Part shown: positions 32,664 to 41,126 of the stretch, piece after piece
Numbering within the stretch: the first letter of the stretch is position 1
Layout: each line of letters starts with the position of its first letter
From: Venatoribacter pacificus
Lineage (GTDB): Bacteria > Pseudomonadota > Gammaproteobacteria > Pseudomonadales > Oceanobacteraceae
Assembly (NCBI RefSeq): GCF_025318105.1
Contig: NZ_JAOANI010000014.1
Coordinates: forward strand, 456,479 to 520,478
Reading direction: 5' to 3'
Length of the DNA: 64,000 bases
Position numbers and translations under genes: made by a program
The notes under the pieces: model-generated
The model's database searches: none
What the model was told of the DNA's origin: nothing
The model's input: only the letters and a program-made list of their open reading frames with translations

Positions 32664-34697
32664 ATGAAACCGACACGTACACCTTTTCTCCGTCTGGCCC
32701 TGTATTCTGCCGTTGCATTTGGTCTTTCTGCCTGCGGTTCTGACGATGGCAACAGCGACAATAGCAATAACGGCAATACAGATGCTGCCGGCAAGGCTGC
32801 GACCGTAACCCTGCGGGTGATGGAAACCACCGACCTGCACGCCAATATCATGAACTTTAATTACTACCAGAACGGGCAGGACGACACGGTGGGCCTGGTG
32901 AAAACGGCGTCGCTGATCAATGCCGCCCGTGCCGAAGTGAAAAACAGCGTACTGGTGGATAACGGAGATTTACTGCAGGGCAGCCCGCTGGGGGATTATG
33001 TTGCCAAAGTGAAGGGGCTGAATACCAATGAGGTTCACCCGATTTATAAAGCGATGAACCTGCTCGATTACGACGTAGCGAACATCGGTAACCATGAGTT
33101 TAATTATGGTTTGCCTTTCCTTAAAGAAGCGCTGGACGATGCCGGTTTCCCTTATATTTCCGCCAACGTTTTTTTCGATGATGCCGATAACGACAGCACG
33201 AACGATATTCCGTACTTTAAGCCTTACGTGCTGCAGGATAAGCAGGTGCTGGACAGCGAAGGTCTGGCTCATACGTTAACCATCGGCTATATCGGTTTTG
33301 TACCGCCGCAGATTCTGCAATGGGATAAAAATAATCTGGAAACGCGGGTGATCGCCAAAGACATCGTCGATATGGCTAAACATTATGTACCGCAAATGAA
33401 GCAGGAAGGTGCCGATATTATTATCGCCATCGCGCACTCCGGTATCTCCACTGAAAACCGTGCCGGCGGTGAAGAAAACGCCAGCTTTTATTTGTCACAG
33501 GTTGAAGGCATTGACGCCATTATGTTCGGCCATGCGCACCGTAATTTCCCCGGTGACAGCGGCTACGATAATGTTGCAGGCATCGATAATGTTAAAGGAA
33601 CGTTAAACGGTATTCCGGCGGTTATGCCGGGTTATTGGGGCAAATATCTGGGTTATATCGACATGACGCTGGCGCTGAATACTGATGGCCAGTGGCAGGT
33701 AAGCGACAGCCAGTCGACCCTTAAACCCATTTCGCAGAGTAATCCGGATCGTTCCGTTACTTCACTGGTGGCGAACCATGCCGGTATTGAAGCGGCTGTC
33801 GCGGCGGATCATGCCGATGTGCGTCAGTGGGTGAGTGAGCCTTTTGCCAAAATCTCAGCTCCGGTTAACAGCTTTTTTGCGCTGGTGCAGGATGATCCGT
33901 CTATTCAGGTCGTCACCGATGCCCAGACCTGGTATGTGGAATCGATTGTTGCGGGTACGGAATATGCCAGCCTGCCAATTCTGTCGGTCGGTGCGCCGTT
34001 CCGCGCCGGGCGTGGTGGCGCCGATGATTTTACCGATCTGAGTGCGGGTAATGTGTCTTACGGTAATGTGGCCGATCTGTATATTTACCCGAACACGCTG
34101 AAGGTGATGAAGCTTACCGGTGCGGATGTTAAAGAATGGCTGGAAATGTCAGCCGGTCAGTTTAATACCATTGTGCCCGGCAGCTCAGGTTCTGAACTGA
34201 TTAATACCAGTTTTCCAAGCTATAACTTCGATGTGATTGATGGCATTACTTACGAGATTGATGTCAGCCAAGAAGCACGTTACGACGTCTCCGGCAATCT
34301 GATTAATGCTGCGCATAACCGCATTAAAAATGTTCGCTACAACAACGCCGCTATTGTTGATGCTGATGAATTTCTGGTGGTCACCAATAATTACCGTGCC
34401 GGTGGCGGGGGTCATTTCCCTGGCGTCAGCAGCGATAAAATAGTAATTGATGCGCCGAATGAAAATCGTCAGACCGTTGCCGATTACCTGATTGCCATGA
34501 CCGAGCAAAATCCGGCGACGGGTTTTGATCCATCGGCGGATAACAACTGGTCGTTTACCTCGCTGAGCAACACCAGTGTGGTGTTCAGAAGTTCGGCAAA
34601 AGACTCGGCAAAAGCCTTTGCCGCCGGTAAAGCCGCTGTTACCTATAACAGCACCGATGCCGATGGTTTTGGTGTTTACAGCCTGAATCTGCAATAA
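32664..34697 (+). CDS. CpdB-like 2',3'-cyclic nucleotide phosphodiesterase / 5'-nucleotidase lipoprotein
   Basis: A ~677-residue exported phosphoesterase. The N-terminal signal ends in LSACGS, a lipobox, followed by a low-complexity Asp/Asn/Ser linker; E. coli CpdB is soluble, so the lipid anchor is a difference. The calcineurin-like domain has METTDLHANI, VDNGDLLQGSP, NIGNHEFNYG, AIAHSGI and FGHAHRNFPG, all metal-site motifs. The C-terminal 5'-nucleotidase domain contains the substrate-binding YRAGGGGHFPG. It should release nucleosides and phosphate from external nucleotides. A terminator follows. Confidence 0.92.
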   Translation: MKPTRTPFLRLALYSAVAFGLSACGSDDGNSDNSNNGNTDAAGKAATVTLRVMETTDLHANIMNFNYYQNGQDDTVGLVKTASLINAARAEVKNSVLVDNGDLLQGSPLGDYVAKVKGLNTNEVHPIYKAMNLLDYDVANIGNHEFNYGLPFLKEALDDAGFPYISANVFFDDADNDSTNDIPYFKPYVLQDKQVLDSEGLAHTLTIGYIGFVPPQILQWDKNNLETRVIAKDIVDMAKHYVPQMKQEGADIIIAIAHSGISTENRAGGEENASFYLSQVEGIDAIMFGHAHRNFPGDSGYDNVAGIDNVKGTLNGIPAVMPGYWGKYLGYIDMTLALNTDGQWQVSDSQSTLKPISQSNPDRSVTSLVANHAGIEAAVAADHADVRQWVSEPFAKISAPVNSFFALVQDDPSIQVVTDAQTWYVESIVAGTEYASLPILSVGAPFRAGRGGADDFTDLSAGNVSYGNVADLYIYPNTLKVMKLTGADVKEWLEMSAGQFNTIVPGSSGSELINTSFPSYNFDVIDGITYEIDVSQEARYDVSGNLINAAHNRIKNVRYNNAAIVDADEFLVVTNNYRAGGGGHFPGVSSDKIVIDAPNENRQTVADYLIAMTEQNPATGFDPSADNNWSFTSLSNTSVVFRSSAKDSAKAFAAGKAAVTYNSTDADGFGVYSLNLQ

Positions 34698-34713
34698 GCG
34701 CGGCTGCGGAAAT

Positions 34714-34742
34714 AAAAACGGGAGCCACTGGCTCCCGTTTTT
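34714..34742. terminator. Convergent terminator between cpdB-like and lysR genes
   Basis: A 13-bp perfect stem, AAAAACGGGAGCC / GGCTCCCGTTTTT, with the loop ACT, symmetrical enough to work both ways. Confidence 0.93.
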
Positions 34743-34761
34743 ATTGCGGGCGGTGCGGTCG

Positions 34762-35661
34762 TCAGGAAAAATCATCCCAGTAGGGCCTGTCGCCGTAATA
34801 ATCGCTGATAAAGTCGAGAAAACTGCGCACCTTGCCGGATAATAACTGGCGGTGCGCATACACCGCATACAGACCGATGGGTTCGGGTTCTGAGTCTTGT
34901 AAAATCATTTGCAGTTTTCCTTGCCGGATCGCCGGTCCGGCAATAAAGGTTGGCTGTACCACAATGCCTGCGCCGTTAATGGCGGCCTGGGTTAATACAT
35001 CACCGTTATTGGCCTGAAAGGCGCTGTTAAGTTGGCCGCTTAAACCAGCGCCGGGCACCAGAATGGTATCTTCTGTGGCGTAGCTGTAATGCAGATAACG
35101 ATGGTCTTTCAGTTCTGCGCGGCTTTGTGGGGTTCCGTACTGTTTTAAATAGTCCGGCGAGGCGCAGGTCACCAGTCTGATCGGGGCAATGCGTCGGGCA
35201 ATCAATGACGAGCTCTGCAGGCGGCCGATGCGCAGGGCAATATCAAAACCTTCTTCAATAATATCCACCTTGCGGTCGTTCAGTTGCAGATCGATGCACA
35301 CATCCGGCCATTGCGCCTGAAATTCGGTCAGCGGTTTTGCCAGATGGCTGATGGCAAAAGATACCGGCGCGCTGATGCGTAATACGCCGCGCGCTGTGTT
35401 CTGCAGTTCGCCCAGCTGATTTTCCAGATCATCCATATCGGCCAGTATCTGCTGCGCGCGCTGAAAACAGGCGCTGCCGGCCTCGGTAATGCTGACCTGA
35501 CGGGTGGTGCGGTTAAGCAGGCGGGTATTCAGATGCGCTTCCAGTTGCGACACGTATTTGCTGACCAGCTGCGGGCTCAGATCGAGCCGTTCGGCGGCGC
35601 GGGCAAAGGAACCCTCGCTGACTACGGCAACAAAGGCTTTCAGGCTGTCGATGCGATCCAT
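34762..35661 (-). CDS. LysR family transcriptional regulator
   Basis: A 299-residue regulator. The N-terminal winged helix shows the LysR pattern LKAFVAVVSEGSFARAAERLDLSPQLVSKYVSQLEAHLNTRL in shortened form at residues 7-50. The effector-binding domain begins about residue 90 with GVLRISAPVSF. It belongs to the CrgA/AaeR-like branch (VDIIEEGFDIALRIG). It is divergent from the DoxX-yqjG pair, the classic layout for a LysR activator and its target. In E. coli the yqjF-yqjG pair is near the LysR gene yhaJ, but this protein looks like a different branch. Confidence 0.92.
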   Translation of the reverse strand: MDRIDSLKAFVAVVSEGSFARAAERLDLSPQLVSKYVSQLEAHLNTRLLNRTTRQVSITEAGSACFQRAQQILADMDDLENQLGELQNTARGVLRISAPVSFAISHLAKPLTEFQAQWPDVCIDLQLNDRKVDIIEEGFDIALRIGRLQSSSLIARRIAPIRLVTCASPDYLKQYGTPQSRAELKDHRYLHYSYATEDTILVPGAGLSGQLNSAFQANNGDVLTQAAINGAGIVVQPTFIAGPAIRQGKLQMILQDSEPEPIGLYAVYAHRQLLSGKVRSFLDFISDYYGDRPYWDDFS

Positions 35662-35790
35662 GGTTTATCTTCATTTTGTTGATAATTAAACAATGATAGT
35701 GCCATTTATCCTCAAACTGAAAGTAACTACATTGAACTCAAGCCATGAGGAATTCCCCTCAGCCCAAACAAATCTCAGCGGGAGCACATT

Positions 35791-36237
35791 ATGAACACTC
35801 AACTGATTCAACGCGTACTGAACACCAATGCAGGTCTGGCCGCTCTGGCTCTGCGTATTCCGGTTGGCCTGATTCTGGCCGCTCACGGTGCGCAAAAACT
35901 GTTCGCCTGGTTTGGTGGTTACGGTCTGGAAGGCACCGGACAATGGATGGCCAGCATCGGTCTGGAACCGGGTTATCTGATGGCCTTGCTGGCCGGCAGT
36001 GCCGAGTTCTTCGGTGGTCTGGCGCTGGTCTTTGGTCTGCTTACCCGTCCGGCGGCTCTGGTCAGTGCTTTTACCATGCTGATTGCAATCTTCAGTGTGC
36101 ATATCAGCAATGGTCTCTTTATGAGCAATAACGGCTACGAATACGCGCTGACGCTGTTTGCTGTGACCGTTGCGCTGGCGATTCAGGGCGGTGGTGCACT
36201 GTCGGTTGACCGTGTGCTGGCGGCGCGTCTGCGCTGA
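35791..36237 (+). CDS. DoxX family membrane protein
   Basis: A 148-residue inner-membrane protein with four predicted membrane helices and the DoxX signature ALRIPVGLILAAHGAQKL in the first. AELF-like charged residues (SAEFFGGLALVFG) in the third helix are conserved in the family. DoxX-like proteins are linked to quinone redox and oxidative or sulfur stress, with an unsettled mechanism. It is followed by yqjG, the same pairing as E. coli yqjF-yqjG. GGGAG lies before the ATG. A hairpin terminator separates it from yqjG, so the second gene may get less transcript. Confidence 0.9.
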   Translation: MNTQLIQRVLNTNAGLAALALRIPVGLILAAHGAQKLFAWFGGYGLEGTGQWMASIGLEPGYLMALLAGSAEFFGGLALVFGLLTRPAALVSAFTMLIAIFSVHISNGLFMSNNGYEYALTLFAVTVALAIQGGGALSVDRVLAARLR

Positions 36238-36252
36238 GTCTAAGGCATTCTC

Positions 36253-36278
36253 AAGCCCGTTTTGGCGGGCTTTCTTTT
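36253..36278 (+). terminator. Weak terminator or attenuator between doxX and yqjG
   Basis: AAGCCCG / CGGGCTT stem with a six-base loop, then TCTTTTCT. The stem is short and the T run is interrupted, so partial read-through is likely. Confidence 0.6.
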
Positions 36279-36307
36279 CTCAGTAAATAGCGCGGCGGGA
36301 GGTCGTT

Positions 36308-37261
36308 ATGTTAGTGAATGGTGTGTGGACTGCCGACTGGCAGCCGGTGCAGGCAAAAGATAAAGACGGGCGTTTTATCCGCCAGACATCGTCGTTCCGT
36401 CACTGGATTACCGCCGATGGCAGTGCCGGGCCAACGGGTAATGGCGGCTTTAAGGCGGAGGCCGGGCGTTATCATCTGTACGTGGCTTATATCTGCCCCT
36501 GGGCGTCGCGTACGCTGATGGTGCGCGAGTTAAAACAACTGCAGGAACTGATCAGCGTCAGTGTGGTGAATCCGGTGCTGACCGAGCAGGGCTGGGCCTT
36601 TGGTGGTTATCCGGGAGCTGATACCGACACGCTTAACGGCGCGCAGTATATGCATGAACTGTACAGTCGTGCTGATAGCCAGTTTACCGGGCGGGCGACG
36701 GTGCCGGTGCTGTGGGATAAAAAGACCGGCACCATCGTGAATAACGAGTCGGCTGATATTCTGCGCATGCTGAACAGTGCTTTTGATCATCTGACCGGTA
36801 ATACGCTGAATCTGTATCCGCCGGCACTGGCGGGCGCAATTGATGAGCTGAACGCACGCATTTACAGCGAGCTGAATAATGGCGTTTATCAGGCCGGTTT
36901 TGCTTCATCGCAGGCGGCTTATGAGGAGGCGTATGGGCGTGTGTTCGCGATGCTCGATGAGCTGGAACGTCAGTTGTCTGATGGCAGAAGGTATTTATTG
37001 GCTGATGTTTTAACAGAAACCGATATCCGCACTTTTGTGACACTGGTGCGCTTTGATGCCGCCTATCACGGTCTGTTTAAATGCAACCGTAATACGCTCA
37101 GCAGTATGACGTATTTATCGGCCTATATGCAGTGTGTTGGCGCGTTGCCGGGCGTGGCGCCAACGGTGAATGTTGATCATATCAAGGCCGGGTATTACTC
37201 CATCAGGGCACTGAACCCATCGGGTATCGTGCCGCTGGGGCCTGACACTATTCTGAACTGA
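36308..37261 (+). CDS. yqjG: Glutathionyl-hydroquinone reductase (Xi-class glutathione transferase)
   Basis: Reduces glutathionyl-hydroquinones using glutathione. The 317-residue length and the opening FRHWITADGSAGPTGNGGF match E. coli YqjG. The catalytic Cys is in YICPWASRT (about residue 63); ATVPVLWDKKTGTIVNNES supplies the cis-Pro and glutathione-binding residues, and the C-terminal helical domain has ADVLTETDIRTFVTLVRFD. GGGAGGT lies before the ATG. With the DoxX gene upstream it forms a quinone-detoxification pair. Confidence 0.95.
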   Translation: MLVNGVWTADWQPVQAKDKDGRFIRQTSSFRHWITADGSAGPTGNGGFKAEAGRYHLYVAYICPWASRTLMVRELKQLQELISVSVVNPVLTEQGWAFGGYPGADTDTLNGAQYMHELYSRADSQFTGRATVPVLWDKKTGTIVNNESADILRMLNSAFDHLTGNTLNLYPPALAGAIDELNARIYSELNNGVYQAGFASSQAAYEEAYGRVFAMLDELERQLSDGRRYLLADVLTETDIRTFVTLVRFDAAYHGLFKCNRNTLSSMTYLSAYMQCVGALPGVAPTVNVDHIKAGYYSIRALNPSGIVPLGPDTILN

Positions 37262-37275
37262 CCGGAAAATAAACG

Positions 37276-37303
37276 TTGACAGGGTGGGGGATAGGTATAG
37301 ACT
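37276..37303 (+). promoter_or_regulatory. Candidate promoter of the cold-shock gene
   Basis: A consensus TTGACA (37276-37281), a 16-base spacer and TAGACT (37298-37303). A GGGGG/CCCCC inverted repeat overlaps the -10. This would give a ~185-base untranslated leader, as is usual for cspA-type mRNAs, which fold differently at low temperature. Confidence 0.5.
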
Positions 37304-37493
37304 GCCCCCAGCTTGTTAGTTCGTCCTTATATTTATGGTCACCGCTTGATGTCCGCCCCCGCAATGTTGTCTCAGTCTCTGAGCAATCTGCAGAAGCTCC
37401 TCATCCTGTTTTGTTTTTCATAAGTTATTTGTACATCTTCCAGCATACCGGCCAATTGGCCATCCAACTTTTGAAAAAACAGGAATATTGATT

Positions 37494-37703
37494 ATGTCTA
37501 ATCAAATCACCGGCACTGTAAAATGGTTTAACGAAGCTAAAGGTTTCGGTTTCATCGAACAAGAAAACGGTCCAGACGTTTTCGCTCACTTCAAAGCGAT
37601 CACTGGTACTGGTTTCAAAACTCTGGCTGAAGGCCAGAAAGTTAAGTTTACTGTTACTCAGGGCCAGAAAGGTCCTCAGGCAGAAGACATTATCCCTCTG
37701 TAA
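37494..37703 (+). CDS. CspA-family cold-shock protein
   Basis: A 69-residue single OB-fold RNA chaperone. RNP1 is GTVKWFNEAKGFGFIEQ and RNP2 is DVFAHFKAI, in which the usual V-F-V-H-F has Ala for the second Val. Codon use is highly biased, as in abundant proteins. ATG 37494 follows AGGAA. A long leader precedes it and a clean terminator follows, so it is monocistronic. Confidence 0.95.
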   Translation: MSNQITGTVKWFNEAKGFGFIEQENGPDVFAHFKAITGTGFKTLAEGQKVKFTVTQGQKGPQAEDIIPL

Positions 37704-37758
37704 GTATTTGCCGTTATCCTTCCGACGGGATGGATAATGGATTAAATATTTAAGAGAG

Positions 37759-37790
37759 AAAAAGCGAACTTTATGTTCGCTTTTTTTATG
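37759..37790. terminator. Terminator after the cold-shock gene
   Basis: An 11-bp perfect stem, AAAAAGCGAAC / GTTCGCTTTTT, with the loop TTTAT and an extended T run. The next gene converges on it. Confidence 0.93.
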
Positions 37791-37832
37791 CCTGTACTTT
37801 GTAAAAATAAACGTAAAAAACGACGCCCGATA

Positions 37833-38693
37833 TCAGTCGTCGTCTTCTTCCGCTTCTTTCAGGCGTGCGCGGCGCGCTTCTTCTTCGGCCAGTACGGCTT
37901 TGATTTCATCCAGTACATTGGCCACGTCGGCTGCTTCTTCGCTTTCAGCAAATTCGCCACTGAGTTCAGTGTCGGGTAATAATTCCCCTTCTTCATACAG
38001 TGCCCACATTTCCTGCGCGTAGCGTGTCGCCATTAATTGCGGTGCGTACTGGGCGTAGTAACTGGTCATATTATCGACGTCGCGCTGCAGCATGGCTTGT
38101 GCATGATTATTGGCAGCGGCATCAACCGCCTGGGGCAGGTCAATAATCACCGGGCCGTAATCGTCGACCAGTACGTTAAATTCGGATAAATCACCGTGTA
38201 CCAGACCTTCGACCAGCATTAATTTAACGTAATGCATGACTTCGTAATGGTCTTCCAGTGCTTGTTCTTCGCTCATGGCGACATCGTTCAGGCGTGGCGC
38301 AACGTTACCGGCATCGTCGGTGACCAGCTCCATCAATAAAACGCCGTCAAAACAGCCATAAGGCGTTGGCACGCGTACACCGGCACTGGCCAGACGGTAC
38401 AGGGCTTCAACCTCGGCGTTGTGCCAGGCATCTTCCTGCTGTTTGCGACCGAATTTTGAGCCTTTTTCCATGGCGCGCTGGCGTCGGGTGTTGCGGACTT
38501 TGCGGCCTTCCTGATACTGCACCGCTTGTTTAAAGCTGCGTTTATCGGCTTCTTTATACACTTTGGCGCAGCGGACTTCATCTCCACAGCGTACTACGTA
38601 AACAGAAGCTTCCTTGCCACTCATCAATGGGCGGATAACTTCGTCAATCAGACCGTCATCCACCAGGGGTTGTAATCGTTTTGGTATTTTCAT
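37833..38693 (-). CDS. RIO-type serine/threonine protein kinase
   Basis: A 286-residue atypical kinase. The nucleotide-binding loop is MSGKEASVYVV, the catalytic loop is VHGDLSEFNVLV with the catalytic Asp, and the metal-binding Asp is in PVIIDLPQAV, all RIO1/RIO3-like. The C-terminal ~60 residues are strongly acidic and helical, ending in EEDDD, which is a regulatory or disordered tail. Bacterial RIO kinases are found in Pseudomonas and relatives, with mostly unknown substrates. It stands alone, convergent with the cold-shock gene. Confidence 0.92.
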   Translation of the reverse strand: MKIPKRLQPLVDDGLIDEVIRPLMSGKEASVYVVRCGDEVRCAKVYKEADKRSFKQAVQYQEGRKVRNTRRQRAMEKGSKFGRKQQEDAWHNAEVEALYRLASAGVRVPTPYGCFDGVLLMELVTDDAGNVAPRLNDVAMSEEQALEDHYEVMHYVKLMLVEGLVHGDLSEFNVLVDDYGPVIIDLPQAVDAAANNHAQAMLQRDVDNMTSYYAQYAPQLMATRYAQEMWALYEEGELLPDTELSGEFAESEEAADVANVLDEIKAVLAEEEARRARLKEAEEDDD

Positions 38694-38791
38694 CGGCGTG
38701 TTATACCCCAGATAAGGGGCAGATGGAATCTGTGTGGGCGGCAGTATTCAGCAGGTCAGCATGCGGCTGACCTGCTGCGCGCCGGGCTGAA

Positions 38792-40072
38792 TCAGCTCAG
38801 AACTTCAAAGGACAGATCGGCTTTTTCCTGCAAACGCTGGATAAAACGTTCGTCAAACATGGAGGCTGGCGTCCAGAATCCCCCTTCGCGGTCGCATTTT
38901 TGACCATCGCGGTAAAAGTCGAGGGCGATGCCACTGGCCGCCTGACCCAGTACCTTGGCGGTGGAGCCATAACCCGGGTCACCTTTGCCTTTTACGCGGG
39001 TCATGATGGTTTGGCCATCGTCGTTACGACCGATAAAACGGATATCAAAATAGCCTTCCTGCTGCTGTTTGGGTGTCGGGCCTTCGCCGGGCTTGGGTAA
39101 TACGAATTTTTCCAGCAGCCAGCGGCTGGGTTTTAAGGCAGCACCAATCATAAAGGTGCCCATGCCGCCGACCAGAGCGGCGGCCAGTGCGTAGCCTTTG
39201 GCGCCGCCGCCAGTGAGCATGGCTTCGTCGTACATAAAGTTTTCGCCATACAATTTATTGCGCAGGGCGTTGGAGCGGTGCACTACGCGGGTGTTAATAG
39301 CGGCCATGATAAATGGCACAGACCAGCTGAGCAGGTCTGTGTCTTTTTCAACGCCTTTCTGGTTAACCTGGCGCGCGCGGAAGCCATGCTCCGGCGGACA
39401 AAGGGAATACGGGTTGGCCAGTTCTTTGCGCAGCGCCGGGTTGGCCATCACTTCTTTGGTGAGCTGAATAATACTGGCCACGGTGCCGCCGGACATACCG
39501 CCTTTGGCGGCTTTTACGCGCATTTTAATGCGGCTGGCGGTTTTGCCGTTCCAGGCCTTTTGCGCTTCAGCCTGCAGAAAATAAACGCCCATATCGGAAG
39601 GCACTGAGTCGAAGCCGCAGCAATGCACGATGCGTGCGCCGGAGGCTTTGGCGCTGGCTTCGTATTTTTCCAGCATGCGTTTGATCCACTGTGGCTCACC
39701 GGTTAAATCGCAATAATCGGTGCCACTTTCGGCACAGGCTTTGATCATCGGTTCGCCGTACAGGGCGTAAGGGCCAACGGTGGAAACAATGACGTTGGTT
39801 TGTTCACACAGGGCGCTTACCTGCTCGGCGTTGGCGGCATCGGCGAGCAGAATCGGCAGATGCTTGGCGTCATCACCCAATGCCGGTACCAGGCTGCCGC
39901 GCACCGATTGCAGTTTGCTTTCTGAGCGGCCGGCAATGGCCCATTTCAATTCGCCGTTAAGGCCGTAAGTTTCCGCCAGATAGCGGGTCAGAATCTGACC
40001 GACAAAACTGGTGGCGCCAAACACAATCAGGTCGAAATGAGGCGTGGCTGCATCAGGGCTGGTGGCTGTCAT
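38792..40072 (-). CDS. Saccharopine dehydrogenase-like (trans-acting enoyl reductase type) oxidoreductase
   Basis: A 426-residue protein from ATG 40072, preceded by AAGGAG eight bases upstream. The N-terminal Rossmann segment DLIVFGATSFVGQILTRYL binds NAD(P)H. A conserved LTGEPQWIKRML and HCCGFDSVPSDMG follow, matching the family that includes the mycobacterial trans-acting enoyl reductase and related saccharopine-dehydrogenase-like proteins. A hydrophobic segment in the middle (GYALAAALVGGMGTFMIGAA) suggests membrane association. The substrate is unknown; a lipid role is a family-based guess. Confidence 0.88.
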   Translation of the reverse strand: MTATSPDAATPHFDLIVFGATSFVGQILTRYLAETYGLNGELKWAIAGRSESKLQSVRGSLVPALGDDAKHLPILLADAANAEQVSALCEQTNVIVSTVGPYALYGEPMIKACAESGTDYCDLTGEPQWIKRMLEKYEASAKASGARIVHCCGFDSVPSDMGVYFLQAEAQKAWNGKTASRIKMRVKAAKGGMSGGTVASIIQLTKEVMANPALRKELANPYSLCPPEHGFRARQVNQKGVEKDTDLLSWSVPFIMAAINTRVVHRSNALRNKLYGENFMYDEAMLTGGGAKGYALAAALVGGMGTFMIGAALKPSRWLLEKFVLPKPGEGPTPKQQQEGYFDIRFIGRNDDGQTIMTRVKGKGDPGYGSTAKVLGQAASGIALDFYRDGQKCDREGGFWTPASMFDERFIQRLQEKADLSFEVLS

Positions 40073-40100
40073 AGCTGGGCTCCTTGTTATTTTGTATTGA

Positions 40101-40139
40101 GCTGCTGCGTTAGGGTCGACAGACCCTGGTAACGGCAGC
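40101..40139. other. Hairpin with a GGGTCTGTCGAC core upstream of divergent genes
   Basis: Stem segments GCTGC/GCAGC and AGGGTC/GACCCT with bulges and the loop GACA, followed on the plus strand by ACTTTTTATT. The core resembles the terminal repeat of the candidate MITE at 374-638 (GGGxCTGTCGAC), but a match of about 11 of 12 bases is too short to prove common origin. Confidence 0.4.
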
Positions 40140-40247
40140 ACTTTTTATTATCAGAAGCAGGCAAGTTACCTCTAAAAGCGGGGGAATGTAAGGGCTGGGA
40201 AGACCGCTGAAGAGGGCATCCGGGTCAGTAGCTGCGTTTGGTTATTG

Positions 40248-40269
40248 TATATATGAAAAAACATATATA
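40248..40269 (+). promoter_or_regulatory. ArsR operator-like palindrome
   Basis: A perfect inverted repeat, TATATATG-AAAAAA-CATATATA, just upstream of arsR. Its size and position fit the autoregulatory binding site of ArsR/SmtB proteins, which leave DNA on binding arsenite. Confidence 0.6.
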
Positions 40270-40301
40270 TGATTTTCCAGATATTCTTAATGGTGTGCGT
40301 T

Positions 40302-40640
40302 GTGAACCCGTTAACCCTGTTCAAATGCCTGAATGATGAAACCCGGCTGGTGATGGTGTTGCTGCTGCAACAGCACGGCGAGTTGTGTGTGTGCGATTTA
40401 ATGGCGGCGCTGGAAGAAAGCCAGCCGAAAATTTCCCGCCATCTGGCGCAACTGCGCACGGCGCAATTACTCAGCAGCGAAAAACGCGGCCAGTGGGTGT
40501 ATTACCGCCTGCATCCGCAACTGCCTGAATGGGCTGTGCAGGTGCTCGAAACCACACTGACGGCCAATCATGATTTTGTTGCCCCTTACACCAAACGCTG
40601 CAGCGCCCTGACTGCGGCAAATTCGTCCTCCTGTTGCTGA
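40302..40640 (+). CDS. arsR: Arsenite-responsive repressor ArsR
   Basis: A ~112-residue winged-helix repressor of the SmtB/ArsR family. GELCVCDLMAAL holds the Cys-x-Cys of the type I arsenite site in the recognition-helix region, and SQPKISRHLAQLR is the DNA-reading helix. The sequence is strikingly like Pseudomonas ArsR. The start is uncertain: GTG 40302 (MNPLTLFKCL-like) matches the family best; ATG 40290 or 40269 would add 4 or 11 residues. It heads arsR-arsC-acr3-arsH. Confidence 0.93.
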   Translation: MNPLTLFKCLNDETRLVMVLLLQQHGELCVCDLMAALEESQPKISRHLAQLRTAQLLSSEKRGQWVYYRLHPQLPEWAVQVLETTLTANHDFVAPYTKRCSALTAANSSSCC

Positions 40641-40658
40641 GCCTATCCGGATATTTTT

Positions 40659-41123
40659 ATGAAACTTTTATTTGTCTGTACCCATAATCGCTGCCGCAGC
40701 ATTCTGGCGGAAGCTATTTGCCGTGCTGAAAGCAATGGTGTTTTCGAGGTGCGCAGCGCCGGCAGTCAGCCAGCCGGAGTGGTGTATCCGGGTACGCTGA
40801 ATTTTCTGCAGCAACAAGGAATCCGCAGCGATGATCTGCGCAGCCAGAGCTGGGATGAATTTGCAGAGTTCGCCCCGGATGTGGTGATTACCGTCTGCGA
40901 CAGTGCCGCCGGAGAGGCCTGTCCATTGTGGATGGGAAACAGCATCAAAGTGCACTGGGGATTACCTGATCCGTCAAAATTAGCGGAGGCCGAACAGAGC
41001 GCGGCTTTTACTCAGGTAGCGGCTGTCTTACGTGAGCGTATCCGTGCGCTCAGCGCCATCGACTGGTCGGATAAAACAGCGGCCGATATTCAGCATGTAT
41101 TTCAGCAGCAGAGCGGAGTCTGA
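40659..41123 (+). CDS. arsC: Arsenate reductase, low-molecular-weight phosphatase type
   Basis: Reduces arsenate to arsenite so that it can be exported. The 154-residue protein has the phosphatase loop VCTHNRCRSIL (C-x5-R) at the N-terminus and the acidic partner in WGLPDPSK. Two more Cys (ITVCDSA and EACPLW, about residues 80 and 88) are placed like the redox relay of thioredoxin-coupled ArsC. It lies 18 bases after arsR and 3 before acr3, in one operon. Confidence 0.94.
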   Translation: MKLLFVCTHNRCRSILAEAICRAESNGVFEVRSAGSQPAGVVYPGTLNFLQQQGIRSDDLRSQSWDEFAEFAPDVVITVCDSAAGEACPLWMGNSIKVHWGLPDPSKLAEAEQSAAFTQVAAVLRERIRALSAIDWSDKTAADIQHVFQQQSGV

Positions 41124-41126
41124 ATC

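Noticed and set aside
40101..40139. Second copy of the MITE
   Set aside because: Only a short core resembles the terminus; there is no matching second end within a similar distance.
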